DNA from: UBA1845 sp002338715
GTDB taxonomy: Bacteria; Planctomycetota; Phycisphaerae; UBA1845
NCBI GenBank assembly: GCA_035344155.1
Contig: DAORAL010000029.1
Location: 1-64,000, forward strand
Direction: 5' to 3'
Length of the DNA stretch: 64,000 nt
In this document: positions 8,111 through 16,461 of the stretch, one piece after another
How positions within the stretch are numbered: position 1 is the first letter of the stretch
Layout of the letters: every line of letters starts with the position of its first letter
The notes under the pieces: generated by a model
Database searches by the model: none
Told to the model about the DNA's origin: nothing
What the model saw: only the letters and a program-made list of their open reading frames with translations
Program-made: the position numbers and the translations under genes

Positions 8111-9292
8111 TCAGTTCTTATCGCTGGGCGGACTTAGCGCCCGAATGGCCACCTTGTGAGGGTTCAGACGGTAGCCCTCCTTCGCCGTGTTCGGAGAGAC
8201 TTGGATCACGCTGTTGCTTTCGGTCGCGATGCCGGCACCACGTAGACGTTTTTCGATATTTTTCTGAAGGCGGTTAATTGTGCGACGCACTATGTCCGCA
8301 TCGAGGGCATCGTTAGGGTCTTCAGCGACTTGGATTTCGTCTGCGATGTCGCCCGGGGTCAGACAGCGGTAGTCGTCTCGTGGCAAGCCTGCCAGCATGT
8401 CGTCAATGAACGTTCTTACCAATTGGAGCAGAACCGTGCGTGCCGCCTTCGCTTGGGCGGCTACGACTTCAATCCCGTTGATGCTTGCTGTCCTATTGCC
8501 GATTTCGAGGACAAACAGATGCACCGAAACCTCGTACGGAGCATCGATCACTTCGGGTCGGTGGGCTCCCTTGGAGTAAACCGGCGTGGCCATCGCGGGC
8601 AGTTCCCGCGGCTCCTGATTTGTGGCGAGCGATTGAACTGACGCCACCAAATCAATTTGTCGTCCAACCATGTCAGCAAGCGATACCTTGCTAATCCACG
8701 CGATATTGGCAAATCGGGCCACTGCACGCGAGTTCACGAAGACGTAGCAAGTTGGGTTTGTCTGGGCCCATTGCGCGGACATTAGCTGTTGGCGATCACA
8801 AAAGTCCGCGATGCAGACGTGCACTCCTGCTAAGCCATTCTCGATCCGCCACGCGAAGGGAACACCGTCGACGGGTTTGAATTTTGCATCAAATTGCCTC
8901 AAGGCATCGCCAACATATTTGCCGACGGCGTCATCGATCACCTTGACTCTAAGCACGTCAAATGTTCGTTTCCGGCTCCGCTCGGGATACATCAGCCGGC
9001 TGCAATCCGGACAGCGGTAGTCATTGTCGTTTTCGTCTAGGTGGTCTGACAGGAAGACCCTGCCGGTACAAGTCCGATTCGAGCGGGGGAAGTCTAGGTC
9101 CTCGGTCAGAGCGCAGCGTACATAGCTGCGGCGATCGAACGTGATCAGCCCCAGTTTTCGTAGTTTGTCGGCGGCCTCAATCAACTCCTCGGTGACCGGC
9201 TCGATGCCAGCCTTACTTTGTAGCAGCAGCGACAGTTGATCAACCACGGGATTTCTTGTGGCGCTTCTCGGTCGAGAGGACGCGGATACCAT
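8111..9292 (-). CDS. Unknown zinc-ribbon and winged-helix protein (393 aa)
   Basis: I chose ATG 9292 because AGGAAAG lies upstream; GTG 9334 lacks a clear site. Near the N-terminus is a helical/winged-helix-like part (LIEAADKLRKLGLITFDRRS) with a four-Cys pattern (YVRC, TCTG, then CPDC) suggesting a zinc ribbon. The middle (FAWRIENGLAGVHVCIADFC) is not recognised. The C-terminus (IVRRTINRLQKNIEKRLRGA, then EGYRLNPHKV) looks like a winged helix DNA-binding domain. It overlaps the upstream 427-aa gene by 53 bp, so the two form a unit. Confidence 0.65.
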   Translation of the reverse strand: MVSASSRPRSATRNPVVDQLSLLLQSKAGIEPVTEELIEAADKLRKLGLITFDRRSYVRCALTEDLDFPRSNRTCTGRVFLSDHLDENDNDYRCPDCSRLMYPERSRKRTFDVLRVKVIDDAVGKYVGDALRQFDAKFKPVDGVPFAWRIENGLAGVHVCIADFCDRQQLMSAQWAQTNPTCYVFVNSRAVARFANIAWISKVSLADMVGRQIDLVASVQSLATNQEPRELPAMATPVYSKGAHRPEVIDAPYEVSVHLFVLEIGNRTASINGIEVVAAQAKAARTVLLQLVRTFIDDMLAGLPRDDYRCLTPGDIADEIQVAEDPNDALDADIVRRTINRLQKNIEKRLRGAGIATESNSVIQVSPNTAKEGYRLNPHKVAIRALSPPSDKN

Positions 9293-10523
9293 AAGGTTCT
9301 TTCCTAACTTTGGTTTCGAATGCATCTCGTTCACGCCTATTTAGCGTCTTGTCGGTGTAACGAACACAGTAACCCTCGGGCGCATCGGGAACGGCTTCGA
9401 AGGTCAAATTCACACGCTTGCCGCAGAAGAGAACTTTGATTGCCTTTACGAGATCCAAGTCAGCTAGAATAGCGCCAATGACTTTCTCAAAGTGACGAAC
9501 CGACTCGGCAACCGACTCATCACCTTCGCTGCTAATCTTGAGTACCGGTGCTCCGTCAAGGGGAGAGTTTTTCACATGCACCTCAACCAGCTTTAGAAAG
9601 TCGATTTGATCGTGCTTCAGAAGGTCGAAGAATTTCTCGATCAGAGCCTTGGGAGTGACATCGACTTCGTTTTCGTACTCGCAATCAGTGCCGAAGTAGT
9701 CGGACGCAATTCGATTGGCGAGTTCCAGCGGCACGGACATAGAATGCGACGAAATGTCAACGCGTTTCCCGTTGTTGCGGAAGTCAAGGATGATCCATTC
9801 GGGTTTAAATCCATGCACTGCGCGACTGGACCGTAACAACATCGATCGCCGTTCTTCCCTTCGGATGAAAGCGACCGGATGATCGGTGTCGGGCACGATG
9901 TCCATAAATTCACTTGCGCGTCCGTCGTTCTTCTGTTCGTCGAATTGCGCGAGTAAGCGCCTAAGAAGAGTGGATGTCAGAAACTCCTTGAACGACTTCT
10001 TCGGTTGGCGGGCTTGTCCCTTGAGCTTCATCCTGGCAAAGCCGGAAGAATGTACTTTCTCAAGGTGGTAGACGGTTTTGAGGTGCTCCGGGTCCTTGTG
10101 ATACAACGCAATCAGTAACGCGAGCGTGTCGAAATTGTCGCCGGAACGGCACCCATCGTAGGTTAATTTGGGTAGAACGGTGGCCGCGTAGTCGGATACG
10201 ACGAAGCGCGAACGACGGTAGGCGAAGCGTGCGACGAGGTAATAGGGCGTCAGGCGGCCGTTGCAGGCGAGGAGCGACTCACGCTGTCGAGTGGGCTTGG
10301 AGCCTGAGGCGACACCCAAGTATTCACACAAGAAGTGAAGTTGGCGTTTGTTTAGGCCACTTAACCAACGCCGCACGATTTGCGGTTCCGCAGCAGATTG
10401 CAGCCACGGATCGATGCACATCTGAAGGTGGTTTTCCCAGAAGTCGCGGGCGATTCCGTTTGAGTTGTCCGATTGGGGTTGTGAAAGTAAACCTGATTCC
10501 TTCCTACCATTTGACTTGACCAT
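9240..10523 (-). CDS. Unknown 427-aa protein, partner of the zinc-ribbon protein
   Basis: ATG 10523 is preceded by GGAGG at ideal spacing. Residues about 50-85 (RRWLSGLNKRQLHFLCEYLG) have a SAP-like helix pattern. The middle is basic and helical, with FKEFLTSTLLRRLLAQFDEQ, and the C-terminus is Lys/Arg rich. No catalytic motif is recognisable. It sits between the recombinase/HTH genes and the replication genes, where temperate phages often carry regulators or defence cargo. It is read as an operon with the downstream gene. Confidence 0.65.
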   Translation of the reverse strand: MVKSNGRKESGLLSQPQSDNSNGIARDFWENHLQMCIDPWLQSAAEPQIVRRWLSGLNKRQLHFLCEYLGVASGSKPTRQRESLLACNGRLTPYYLVARFAYRRSRFVVSDYAATVLPKLTYDGCRSGDNFDTLALLIALYHKDPEHLKTVYHLEKVHSSGFARMKLKGQARQPKKSFKEFLTSTLLRRLLAQFDEQKNDGRASEFMDIVPDTDHPVAFIRREERRSMLLRSSRAVHGFKPEWIILDFRNNGKRVDISSHSMSVPLELANRIASDYFGTDCEYENEVDVTPKALIEKFFDLLKHDQIDFLKLVEVHVKNSPLDGAPVLKISSEGDESVAESVRHFEKVIGAILADLDLVKAIKVLFCGKRVNLTFEAVPDAPEGYCVRYTDKTLNRRERDAFETKVRKEPYGIRVLSTEKRHKKSRG

Positions 10524-10750
10524 GGTGGCCTCCGTTCCCTGGCCACGCTACGACCAGCTGGATCAAGAAAGTACCAAGCGATCCTTCGCTACCTATCTTA
10601 TCTCCCAAGCAAATACTGTGCCATACGAGATCCCGTTCGACCAAAATGCCGTAACAGCTTTGTCTCACGAACTTTATGCATCGTTGGCGTGGCGATTGGT
10701 CTGGGCGTTGCCGCTGGGTGGCTACTGTCACCCTGTCGAATTGGCAGTAG

Positions 10751-11152
10751 CTACGAAATGACCTGCCACGCCTTCCGCTGTTCGCGCCAATCGGGAATCA
10801 CAGCTATAGGCCGAATGTCGCGCTCGGCGATTGGATCGCGCCCGCTGGTGGTGGGAGGAAGATGTAGGATTGCCTCCTGAATGCTGGGGGCAAGATTCAG
10901 AAGGTTCATGATCTGTGAAATTCTCGCCCGTGTCACATGACCCAGCCGGGCGATGTCGGCATAGTCGTTGACCTCGCCGCTTCGGATAAGTTCGTCGCAG
11001 CGAATTGCAATGGCCATCAATCGCGAAATCCGAGGCACACGACCTGGGGACAGATCGGCGGTTTGGGGCTCTTCGCCGTGTCGAATCTGGCGTCGTCCGC
11101 GGCGCGTGCGACGTTCGTGGATTGAGAAATCAATTGTGAATTCCCCGCTCAT
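10751..11152 (-). CDS. KorB/ParB-type HTH protein
   Basis: The 133-aa protein contains DYADIARLGHVTRARISQIM followed by NLLNLAPSIQEAIL, the helix-turn-helix typical of KorB/ParB-like proteins, near residues 60-95. The C-terminus has a short IPDWREQRKAWQ segment. It starts in ATGA overlap with the recombinase stop. Such small HTH proteins often sit directly after DUF2924-linked recombinases. It may act as a repressor or a directionality partner; that is inference. Confidence 0.75.
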   Translation of the reverse strand: MSGEFTIDFSIHERRTRRGRRQIRHGEEPQTADLSPGRVPRISRLMAIAIRCDELIRSGEVNDYADIARLGHVTRARISQIMNLLNLAPSIQEAILHLPPTTSGRDPIAERDIRPIAVIPDWREQRKAWQVIS

Positions 11153-12717
11153 GATGCACTCCCAACCGTCTCGATGCCATTCGCATGGAACGTGATCGCC
11201 ACTTTCGCCGCGCCGCCATCGTAGTCGACGCGTTTGATTAGCAACCGTAGAGCGCGAGTCTGCTCACGCGGGCTGAGCGAATCCCATATCGAGTCGAATT
11301 CGTCCAGCGCTGCATCAACCTCCGATTTCGAAATCGAGTCGTTCTCGGCGTCGCTGATCTGACTGCGCAAGTCCTCCAGTCGTGCCTCAGCCGACGCAAG
11401 CTGCTCGTGCAAGTCCGCGAGTCGCACCGCCGTGTTGCTATCGTCGCCGGCAGACTTTGCCGCGCTTTTGATCTCCGTTTGAAGTTGACGTATCTCACGA
11501 CGAACAATCCCGGTTTCGCCCTCCAGGGCAGTAATCTGCTCTGCGCCTGCATTGCGGATCTGATCAAGCACCATCGATCGCAGCGACGGGTCCTTTCCCA
11601 GCGTGCGAATCTGCTCGACGACAAACTGCTCGATCTCTTCTGCTGGGACGGATTTCGAAGGGCATACGTCCCATCCACGTTTCGACGCGGTGTAACAGGT
11701 GTAGTAGCGATACCGGCGATTGCCTTGGCCGTTCGTGAACGTGTGGCCCATCGCCAGCCCGCAAGGTCGGCAAAATAGCAAACCCTTGAGCAGTGCGCCG
11801 AACTTGTTGCGAATGTGCGAGCCGCCGTTGCGCCCATTCATCCGTAGCATTTTTTGCGCCTTCTGCCATACGTCGTCGTCGACAAGCGCTTGGTGCTCTC
11901 CATCATGCAGTTCGTCCTTGTATCGCACTTTGCCCACATACAGGGCATTGGTAATCAACTTGTACAGGTTGCTCTTGTCGTATGGCTTGCCGCCCATCTG
12001 CCGCCCTTTGCGTGTCGTCCACTGCTTCGTGGTCCAACCGCGCTTGGCAAGTTCCCGGGTAACCTGCACCAGTGATTGCTTTTCCAGATAGAGTTCGTAA
12101 ATCGCTTGCACCTGCTTCGATTCGACCTCATTCACCACAAGCTTCGAAGCGCCCGGGCCGCCGTCGAGATCGTACCCGAGCATCGGCTTACCGCCGGACC
12201 ATTTGCCTTTGCGCCGGGCCGCAGCAATCTTGTCGCGTGTGCGCTCGCTGATTATTTCTCGCTCGAACTGTGCAAAAGAAAGGAGGACATTGAGGATCAG
12301 GCGACCCATCGAATTGGCGGTATTGAAATGCTGGGTTACTGATACGAATGCGACGCGCTGGCGCTCGATAATCTCCATCATGCGGGCAAAGTCCATCAGC
12401 GAGCGGCTGATCCGATCGACTTTGTAGACCGCGACACAATCGACCTTGCCCGCTTCGATGTCGGCGAGCAATCGCTTGAGCGCTGGTCGGTCCATGTTGC
12501 CACCGGTGAAACCGCCATCGTCGTAGCGATCCGGCAGGCAAACCCAGCCCTCGGATTTCTGGCTGGCGATGTACGATTCCGCCGCTTCGCGTTGGGCATC
12601 GAGCGAATTGAACTCCCGGTCAAGTCCCTCGTCCGTGCTCTTTCGCGTATAGATGGCGCAGCGCACCGGTTCGATCGGTGCTCTGCCGTTCCCGCTGGAT
12701 TTGCCGTTACGCTTCAT
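11149..12717 (-). CDS. Large serine recombinase (site-specific integrase)
   Basis: The 522-aa product starts at ATG 12717, overlapping the DUF2924 stop as ATGA; a longer frame to 12774 is a shadow. The catalytic domain begins CAIYTRKSTDEG with the nucleophilic Ser, then NSLDAQREAAESYI, VYKVDRISRSLMDF and FEREIISERTRDKI. A recombinase domain follows, then a zinc ribbon (LLFCRPCGLAMG ... YTCYTASK ... VCPS), a coiled-coil region rich in Glu/Ala (about 380-445) and a C-terminal tail. It should integrate and excise the element, probably needing a directionality factor. Confidence 0.95.
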   Translation of the reverse strand: MKRNGKSSGNGRAPIEPVRCAIYTRKSTDEGLDREFNSLDAQREAAESYIASQKSEGWVCLPDRYDDGGFTGGNMDRPALKRLLADIEAGKVDCVAVYKVDRISRSLMDFARMMEIIERQRVAFVSVTQHFNTANSMGRLILNVLLSFAQFEREIISERTRDKIAAARRKGKWSGGKPMLGYDLDGGPGASKLVVNEVESKQVQAIYELYLEKQSLVQVTRELAKRGWTTKQWTTRKGRQMGGKPYDKSNLYKLITNALYVGKVRYKDELHDGEHQALVDDDVWQKAQKMLRMNGRNGGSHIRNKFGALLKGLLFCRPCGLAMGHTFTNGQGNRRYRYYTCYTASKRGWDVCPSKSVPAEEIEQFVVEQIRTLGKDPSLRSMVLDQIRNAGAEQITALEGETGIVRREIRQLQTEIKSAAKSAGDDSNTAVRLADLHEQLASAEARLEDLRSQISDAENDSISKSEVDAALDEFDSIWDSLSPREQTRALRLLIKRVDYDGGAAKVAITFHANGIETVGSAS

Positions 12718-13220
12718 GCCGTCTTCGTCTCCTTGGTCGGTTTTGTGATCCCGAAAAACAGGTATCCGTTCCAATGGCTGCCGGTCACCTTGCCGGCGAC
12801 CGCGGAGAGCGAGCGATAGATCTCGCCGTCGAACTCAAAACCCTTATGCAGGACGCGCACCTGGATGGTTTGCCCCTTGTACTCGCGCGTCAGCAATGTG
12901 CCGGGCATGGGTAAACGGTCGTCAGCGGCAACGCGAAACGGGGCCTCGGTAATAACGGTGGGGGCGTCGTCGTCGACTGGCTTCGTTGGCGGACGGATAC
13001 GCAGGTCGGCGTCACGGGCCAGTTCGGCCGCCCGACGTCGAGCGCGTTCGGACAGGCCGCCTTCGTCAAGCGCCTGCATCCGCCAAATAATGCGCTTGAC
13101 GAGGAACTGCTTGTTGTTCGACCGCGTGGGTTCGCCGAACACCTCGGCGTACCGTTCCCGAAGCACGGGGATGGTCATTCCCCGCAGCGATTTCAATTTG
13201 CTAGCGACATCAATGGCCAT
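12714..13220 (-). CDS. DUF2924 protein
   Basis: The 168-aa protein has the DUF2924 order: a helical N-terminus (LRGMTIPVLRERYAEVFGEP, then FLVKRIIWRMQALDEGGL) and a C-terminal domain with GTLLTREYKGQTIQVRV and FEFDGEIYRSLSAVAGKVTG. These proteins are linked almost always to serine recombinases and are presumed DNA-binding accessories. AGGAGG lies upstream of ATG 13220 and the stop overlaps the recombinase start. Confidence 0.93.
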   Translation of the reverse strand: MAIDVASKLKSLRGMTIPVLRERYAEVFGEPTRSNNKQFLVKRIIWRMQALDEGGLSERARRRAAELARDADLRIRPPTKPVDDDAPTVITEAPFRVAADDRLPMPGTLLTREYKGQTIQVRVLHKGFEFDGEIYRSLSAVAGKVTGSHWNGYLFFGITKPTKETKTA

Positions 13221-13223
13221 GGT

Positions 13224-13463
13224 TCAATCCTCCTGAATCTCTGGTTGACACTGGCCATCAGGGCGAGAGGGTGAGTGGAACTCAAGGCCATTCTGGGAGG
13301 ATTTCCGCTCGTTTGGGGAGATTTCCGAGGCGTCGAACGCAGAGTCCGGTGCCACCGGAGTATTTGTTCGGCTCCGCCGGATTCCACTGGCGAGGATGGC
13401 GCTTAGTTCGCGCAGTCGCTGATGTGGGGTGAGGTTGGTCGGATCGATTGACTCTTGGCGCAT
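13224..13463 (-). CDS. Small protein leading the recombinase operon (79 aa)
   Basis: The body MRQESIDPTNLTPHQRLREL and then SAILASGIRRSR resembles short proteins commonly found just before DUF2924 genes (an ELAxILAxGxxR motif, from memory). GGAG lies about 10 nt before ATG 13463. The gap to DUF2924 is only 3 bp. The C-terminal half is low complexity and polar. Upstream in-frame codons to 13568 are Arg-rich and have no binding site, so I left them out. Role unknown. Confidence 0.7.
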   Translation of the reverse strand: MRQESIDPTNLTPHQRLRELSAILASGIRRSRTNTPVAPDSAFDASEISPNERKSSQNGLEFHSPSRPDGQCQPEIQED

Positions 13464-13489
13464 GGGCGTGGTTCTCCGCAAAGTCCGCG

Positions 13490-13501
13490 ACGCAATTGCG
13501 T
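13490..13501. promoter_or_regulatory. 12-bp perfect palindrome ACGCAATTGCGT
   Basis: The palindrome lies 27-38 bp upstream of the first gene of the recombinase operon and downstream of the predicted promoter. It is a candidate operator for an element repressor such as the HTH protein. Confidence 0.4.
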
Positions 13502-13566
13502 TCGGGTACGGCCCACGCCGACGTGCGCCTTGCGCTCGGTCGGTCGTCTGGCTGGTTGTTCTTCTC

Positions 13567-13626
13567 ACCGCGCGTGCTACGCGGTCGTCTACCTTGTATA
13601 TACGCGAACGAATTTCGCGTTGTCGT
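13567..13626 (-). promoter_or_regulatory. Promoter of the recombinase operon with built-in operators
   Basis: On the minus strand ACGACA (13626-13621) and TATATA (13602-13597) are 18 bp apart. Between them lies an inverted repeat, ACGCGAA/TTCGCGT at 13602-13608 and 13614-13620. A second inverted repeat, ACCGCG/CGCGGT, is at 13567-13572 and 13580-13585, just past the expected transcription start. A repressor bound in the spacer would shut off the operon. Confidence 0.5.
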
Positions 13627-13861
13627 GATAATGCGAATAAAACCGTGCGCTAACAAATCGGCACTGTTAAGCGCGAGAGGGAGAGAGTCAGAGAGTTTCT
13701 CGCGAAGGTGCGGTTGCAACCGATACGTTTGGCTAGGGGCATGCGATCGGCGGGAAGAAAACCGAGAGCGCAGGCGATTTCCGTGATGCGCGCAAACGGT
13801 TTGTTTTCTAGCGGGTTGTGGAGATTCCGGTCGGAGGCCATTCCGGCCCCAACCAGTAAAC

Positions 13862-13892
13862 AAAAAAAGCCCGCGAAACTCGCTCGCGGGCT
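13862..13892 (-). terminator. Intrinsic terminator after tRNA-Asn
   Basis: On the minus strand AGCCCGCGA pairs with TCGCGGGCT (9 bp, 7-nt loop), followed by a run of seven T. It starts 4 nt after the tRNA 3' end. Confidence 0.9.
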
Positions 13893-13896
13893 GGAT

Positions 13897-13968
13897 CTCC
13901 CCGAGTAGGACTCGAACCTACAACCTAGCGGTTAACAGCCGCTCGCTCTACCATTGAGCTATCGGGGA
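13897..13968 (-). tRNA. tRNA-Asn (anticodon GTT)
   Basis: The 72-nt cloverleaf has a TCCCCGA/TCGGGGA acceptor stem, GCTC/GAGC D stem, anticodon loop with GTT, GGTTCGAGTCC T arm and discriminator G. CCA is not encoded. The gene and its terminator are intact, so the neighbouring element has not split it. Confidence 0.95.
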
Positions 13969-14001
13969 TTCTTGGGCTTTTTGCGGCTGCCCAAGCGTAT
14001 T

Positions 14002-14029
14002 TAATTATCATCTTCGGGCCGCAAGTCAA
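14002..14029 (-). promoter_or_regulatory. Promoter of tRNA-Asn
   Basis: TTGACT (14029-14024) and TAATTA (14007-14002) lie 16 bp apart, about 34 bp before the tRNA. A 7-bp hairpin (CTTGGGC/GCCCAAG, 13971-13995) sits in the leader. Confidence 0.5.
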
Positions 14030-14142
14030 GGGCTTGGATTGGCGGCTCTTGGCTTGGGCGACGATGACTGCGATTTGCCTTGCGATGGGGCGATGATTAT
14101 CGAACTTGGGCTCGGCAGAATCGCTTGCTTTCCTGGCACAAT

Positions 14143-14182
14143 CGGTCCGCTATTGGCCTTGATTCTCTGCAATAGCGGACCG
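14143..14182 (-). terminator. Perfect 13-bp hairpin after the cytochrome c peroxidase gene
   Basis: CGGTCCGCTATTG and CAATAGCGGACCG flank a 14-nt loop, starting 8 bp past the stop. No T-run follows, so it may be a rho-independent-like or 3'-end stabilising structure. Confidence 0.55.
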
Positions 14183-14189
14183 AGTTCTG

Positions 14190-15281
14190 CTATTTTGGGA
14201 AGGCCTTGGGTGCGGTGTCCATGTAACCCTCACCGTCCAGCGCTTCCATGAATTTCACGAGAAGGTCGACTTCCTCATCCGTCAGATTCAGCTTCTTGAT
14301 CTTCGTCGACAGATGCGGGTTGGCATTACCGCCCTTGTTGTAATGCTCGACGACTTCCTTCAGCGTCTTGATCGATCCGTCGTGCATGTAGGGCGGGTGC
14401 TTGGTGACGTCACGCAGTGATGGCGTCTTAAATGCGCCCTTGTCTTCTTCCTTCTTGGAAACTTCATAACGACCGATGTCGGCGAGTTTCTTCTCGGCTT
14501 CATTCCAGCCGATCCCGAGATTGTGGAACAGGCTGTCGGTGAAGTTCTGACCGAGATGGCATTGGTTGCACTCGGCTTTACCGTTAAAGAGTTCGAAGCC
14601 CTTCTTGATGATGGCGTCTTGTTCGCTTTCTTTGTAACCATCTTCAAAGCGGTTTTCCTGCCACTTGTCGAACGCGCTGTTGCCGCTCATGCGGGTGCGC
14701 TCGTAGTCGGCGATGGCCTTGGCCACCCGTTCCTTATTGATTTCCGGCGTGCCGAATGCTTCCTTAAAGTACGCCGCATACGGTTTGATTTCGTTGAGCG
14801 AGTCGATCATCTTCTCGACCGTGTTGCCCATTTCGATCGGGTTGGCCACCGGTCCCAACGCCTGCTCTTCAAGCGAGCCAGCCCGTCCGTCCCAGAAGAA
14901 GTGCGGGTAGATCGTCCACGCCTGGTTGAGGAACGAGGGGGCTTTGCGTGCGCCCTTTTGGCCGTGGATGCCGGTCGATACGGGGGTCCGTTCCGAGAAC
15001 GCATGCTCGGGAACGTGGCAGGTTGCGCATGAGACGGTGCCGTCGGCTGACAACCGCGTGTCGTAGTAGAGCCAGCGACCCAGCCGGACGGTTTCGGGCG
15101 TCGGCGGTTTGGGGAGCGATTCAAAAGTCGAGTCGATACCGAGCGGCGGCTTTGGAAGCGGTTTGAGCGGGTTTTCCTTTTCCCAAGCCGGTGGGGTGGT
15201 GGTTTCCTTTTCGTCTGCGTTTGCGGACGTGCAAAGCGGCAAGCACGCCACGATGGCCAATACAAACAGTTGCCTTTTCAC
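14190..15281 (-). CDS. Di-haem cytochrome c peroxidase (CcpA/MauG family)
   Basis: The 363-aa product starts at GTG 15281 with AAGGAG upstream; the frame to 15668 is non-coding in character. Residues 1-23 form a Sec signal peptide (LFVLAIVACLPLCTSANA). Two haem c sites, CATCH (about 85-89) and CNQCH (about 238-242), and the FWDGRAGSLEEQALGPV segment are diagnostic. KHPPYMHDGSIKTL near the C-terminus is also typical. It reduces hydrogen peroxide in the periplasm using electrons from small cytochromes. It is monocistronic. Confidence 0.93.
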   Translation of the reverse strand: MKRQLFVLAIVACLPLCTSANADEKETTTPPAWEKENPLKPLPKPPLGIDSTFESLPKPPTPETVRLGRWLYYDTRLSADGTVSCATCHVPEHAFSERTPVSTGIHGQKGARKAPSFLNQAWTIYPHFFWDGRAGSLEEQALGPVANPIEMGNTVEKMIDSLNEIKPYAAYFKEAFGTPEINKERVAKAIADYERTRMSGNSAFDKWQENRFEDGYKESEQDAIIKKGFELFNGKAECNQCHLGQNFTDSLFHNLGIGWNEAEKKLADIGRYEVSKKEEDKGAFKTPSLRDVTKHPPYMHDGSIKTLKEVVEHYNKGGNANPHLSTKIKKLNLTDEEVDLLVKFMEALDGEGYMDTAPKAFPK

Positions 15282-15689
15282 TTCAACAACTCCTTTCGGA
15301 ATGACTGCGGACCCGTGACTGCGGGTCGATACTTTGGTGCACAAACAATCGACGCGTGACGGTGGTGAACTTGGGGGCCAAGCATAACGGTTCGGATTTG
15401 CCTCGGAGTTCGATCTGCAAATCCTGTTCACCCGTTTTTGCCTGAAATCCCCACGCTCGAAGCCGGTACCACGCACTGACACGCTTCGATTCAGCGTCCG
15501 GTCATCGACTGATCCGGTCGCAGAAGAACATCTTCTATTGAACAATTCTACCCGTTGCGTCCAACCCGCCAAGTGGTCGATTGACGCAAAGTGCGATTTG
15601 ACTGAGTATTGGCAAATCGCGGATCGCGATGGCCAACGCGCGTGCCCGAATGCCGCGCCAACCACCACTTGGAGGAGCAGATTTTGTCG

Positions 15690-16382
15690 ATGTCCCTAAG
15701 CGATTTTGACGATCTGGACGCCGCCTTTCGAATCAAAGGCGAGCCGATGCAGACGCATCAGGGGCGAAGCGTGACCCGCTTGACGGTGGACGGTCAGACC
15801 CATTTCCTCAAGCGATTCTGGTTGACGCCGACGCAGATTTTCCGCCGGTTCGTTGTGCAGGGGATGCATGAGTTGGCCATGATCGACTGGCTCAATTCAA
15901 ATAATTTCACAGGGCCTGAGGTTGTGGCGCGGGGGGCTGAAAAGCGTCTGGGGGTCTGGCGGCGGATGATGTTTTTGATGCGTGAGGCGAACGACGAATT
16001 GCCGCTGGAACGATTTTGCCGCAAGTTTCCGGAGCGGCGCGATGGCGTGCTGGAAAGCCTAGCTGACCATACCGCCCGCTTGCATGATGCCGGGTTTTAT
16101 CATCGCGATTATTCGGAGCGGCACATCTTCGTTCGGTGCGACGATGGGGCGTATACGTTTCGACAGATAGATCTGGAACGTGCCACGGTGGGTCCAAGGC
16201 GGGAGGCGAAAGCCGCGGCTGACTTGAAGACGCTGTCGTGTTCGATCGCCGACCCGGAGCTAGCCGGTGCCATCGAAGGTGCGTTTCTTGCGGTGTATCT
16301 GGCGAAGCGTGGGACGCTGGAGTCGGGCGAGTCCTTTCGCGAATTATTGGCCAACGCGGTTGCGACCAAGAGCTTTGAATAG
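15690..16382 (+). CDS. InaA/WaaP-like (Kdo/heptose kinase family) protein
   Basis: The 230-aa protein has a kinase-like fold: THFLKRFWLTP near the N-terminus with the ATP lysine, LADHTARLHDAGFYHRDYS with the catalytic-loop HRD-type motif (YHRDYSERHIFV), and RQIDLERA with the metal-binding Asp. This is the LPS core kinase family, which phosphorylates lipid A-core sugars, fitting an LPS-making cell. GGAGGAG is best spaced for TTG 15684; ATG 15690 is also possible, and I list ATG. Confidence 0.8.
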   Translation: MSLSDFDDLDAAFRIKGEPMQTHQGRSVTRLTVDGQTHFLKRFWLTPTQIFRRFVVQGMHELAMIDWLNSNNFTGPEVVARGAEKRLGVWRRMMFLMREANDELPLERFCRKFPERRDGVLESLADHTARLHDAGFYHRDYSERHIFVRCDDGAYTFRQIDLERATVGPRREAKAAADLKTLSCSIADPELAGAIEGAFLAVYLAKRGTLESGESFRELLANAVATKSFE

Positions 16383-16427
16383 CCGATACGGCGTCGCAAT
16401 CGCGGCATGACACCCGGCCACGCTAAA

Positions 16428-16456
16428 TTGGGCAGGTTGGATTGTCGACGTATAAT
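16428..16456 (+). promoter_or_regulatory. Promoter of larE, probably leaderless
   Basis: TTGGGC and a perfect TATAAT (16451-16456) are 17 bp apart. The -10 box ends only 5 bp before ATG 16462, so transcription should begin at or next to the start codon. No Shine-Dalgarno precedes the ATG. Confidence 0.65.
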
Positions 16457-16461
16457 CCGGC

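Larger units (their letters stand above)
1..13861 (-). mobile_element. Right part of an integrated prophage-like element (left end outside window)
   Basis: All genes from 1 to 13463 are on the minus strand and are of phage or plasmid type: large serine recombinase, DUF2924, HTH protein, Sak4-like ATPase, DUF669, helicase, primase-helicase and ParB-methyltransferase. Chromosomal housekeeping genes begin just beyond 13.86 kb. The right boundary must lie between the first element gene (start 13463) and the tRNA-Asn terminator (13862); I cannot see the attachment core without the left end. The 6.8-10.7 kb part looks more A+T rich by eye than the rest. No capsid, terminase or tail gene is in view, so phage rather than a phage-plasmid or other integrative element is inference. 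Confidence 0.75.
13464..13861. other. About 400-bp noncoding control and boundary region
   Basis: It separates the element's first gene from the terminator of tRNA-Asn. It holds the promoter and operators listed here. The right attachment half-site must be inside, but it cannot be recognised without the left end. A 193-codon frame across it is Arg/Pro rich with no binding site and I reject it. Confidence 0.5.

Noticed and set aside
10504..10731. 75-codon minus-strand frame upstream of the 427-aa gene
   Set aside because: Overlaps the good Shine-Dalgarno and start of the 427-aa gene in a different frame; likely the leader of that gene.
13282..13863. 193-codon minus-strand frame across the element boundary
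   Set aside because: Arg/Pro-rich, no start signal, and it overlaps the promoter/operator region and the start of the 79-aa gene in another frame.
13897..13968. tRNA-Asn as the integration site of the element
   Set aside because: The tRNA 3' end is followed directly by its own terminator and there is no duplicated tRNA fragment in the window; serine recombinases also rarely use tRNA genes.
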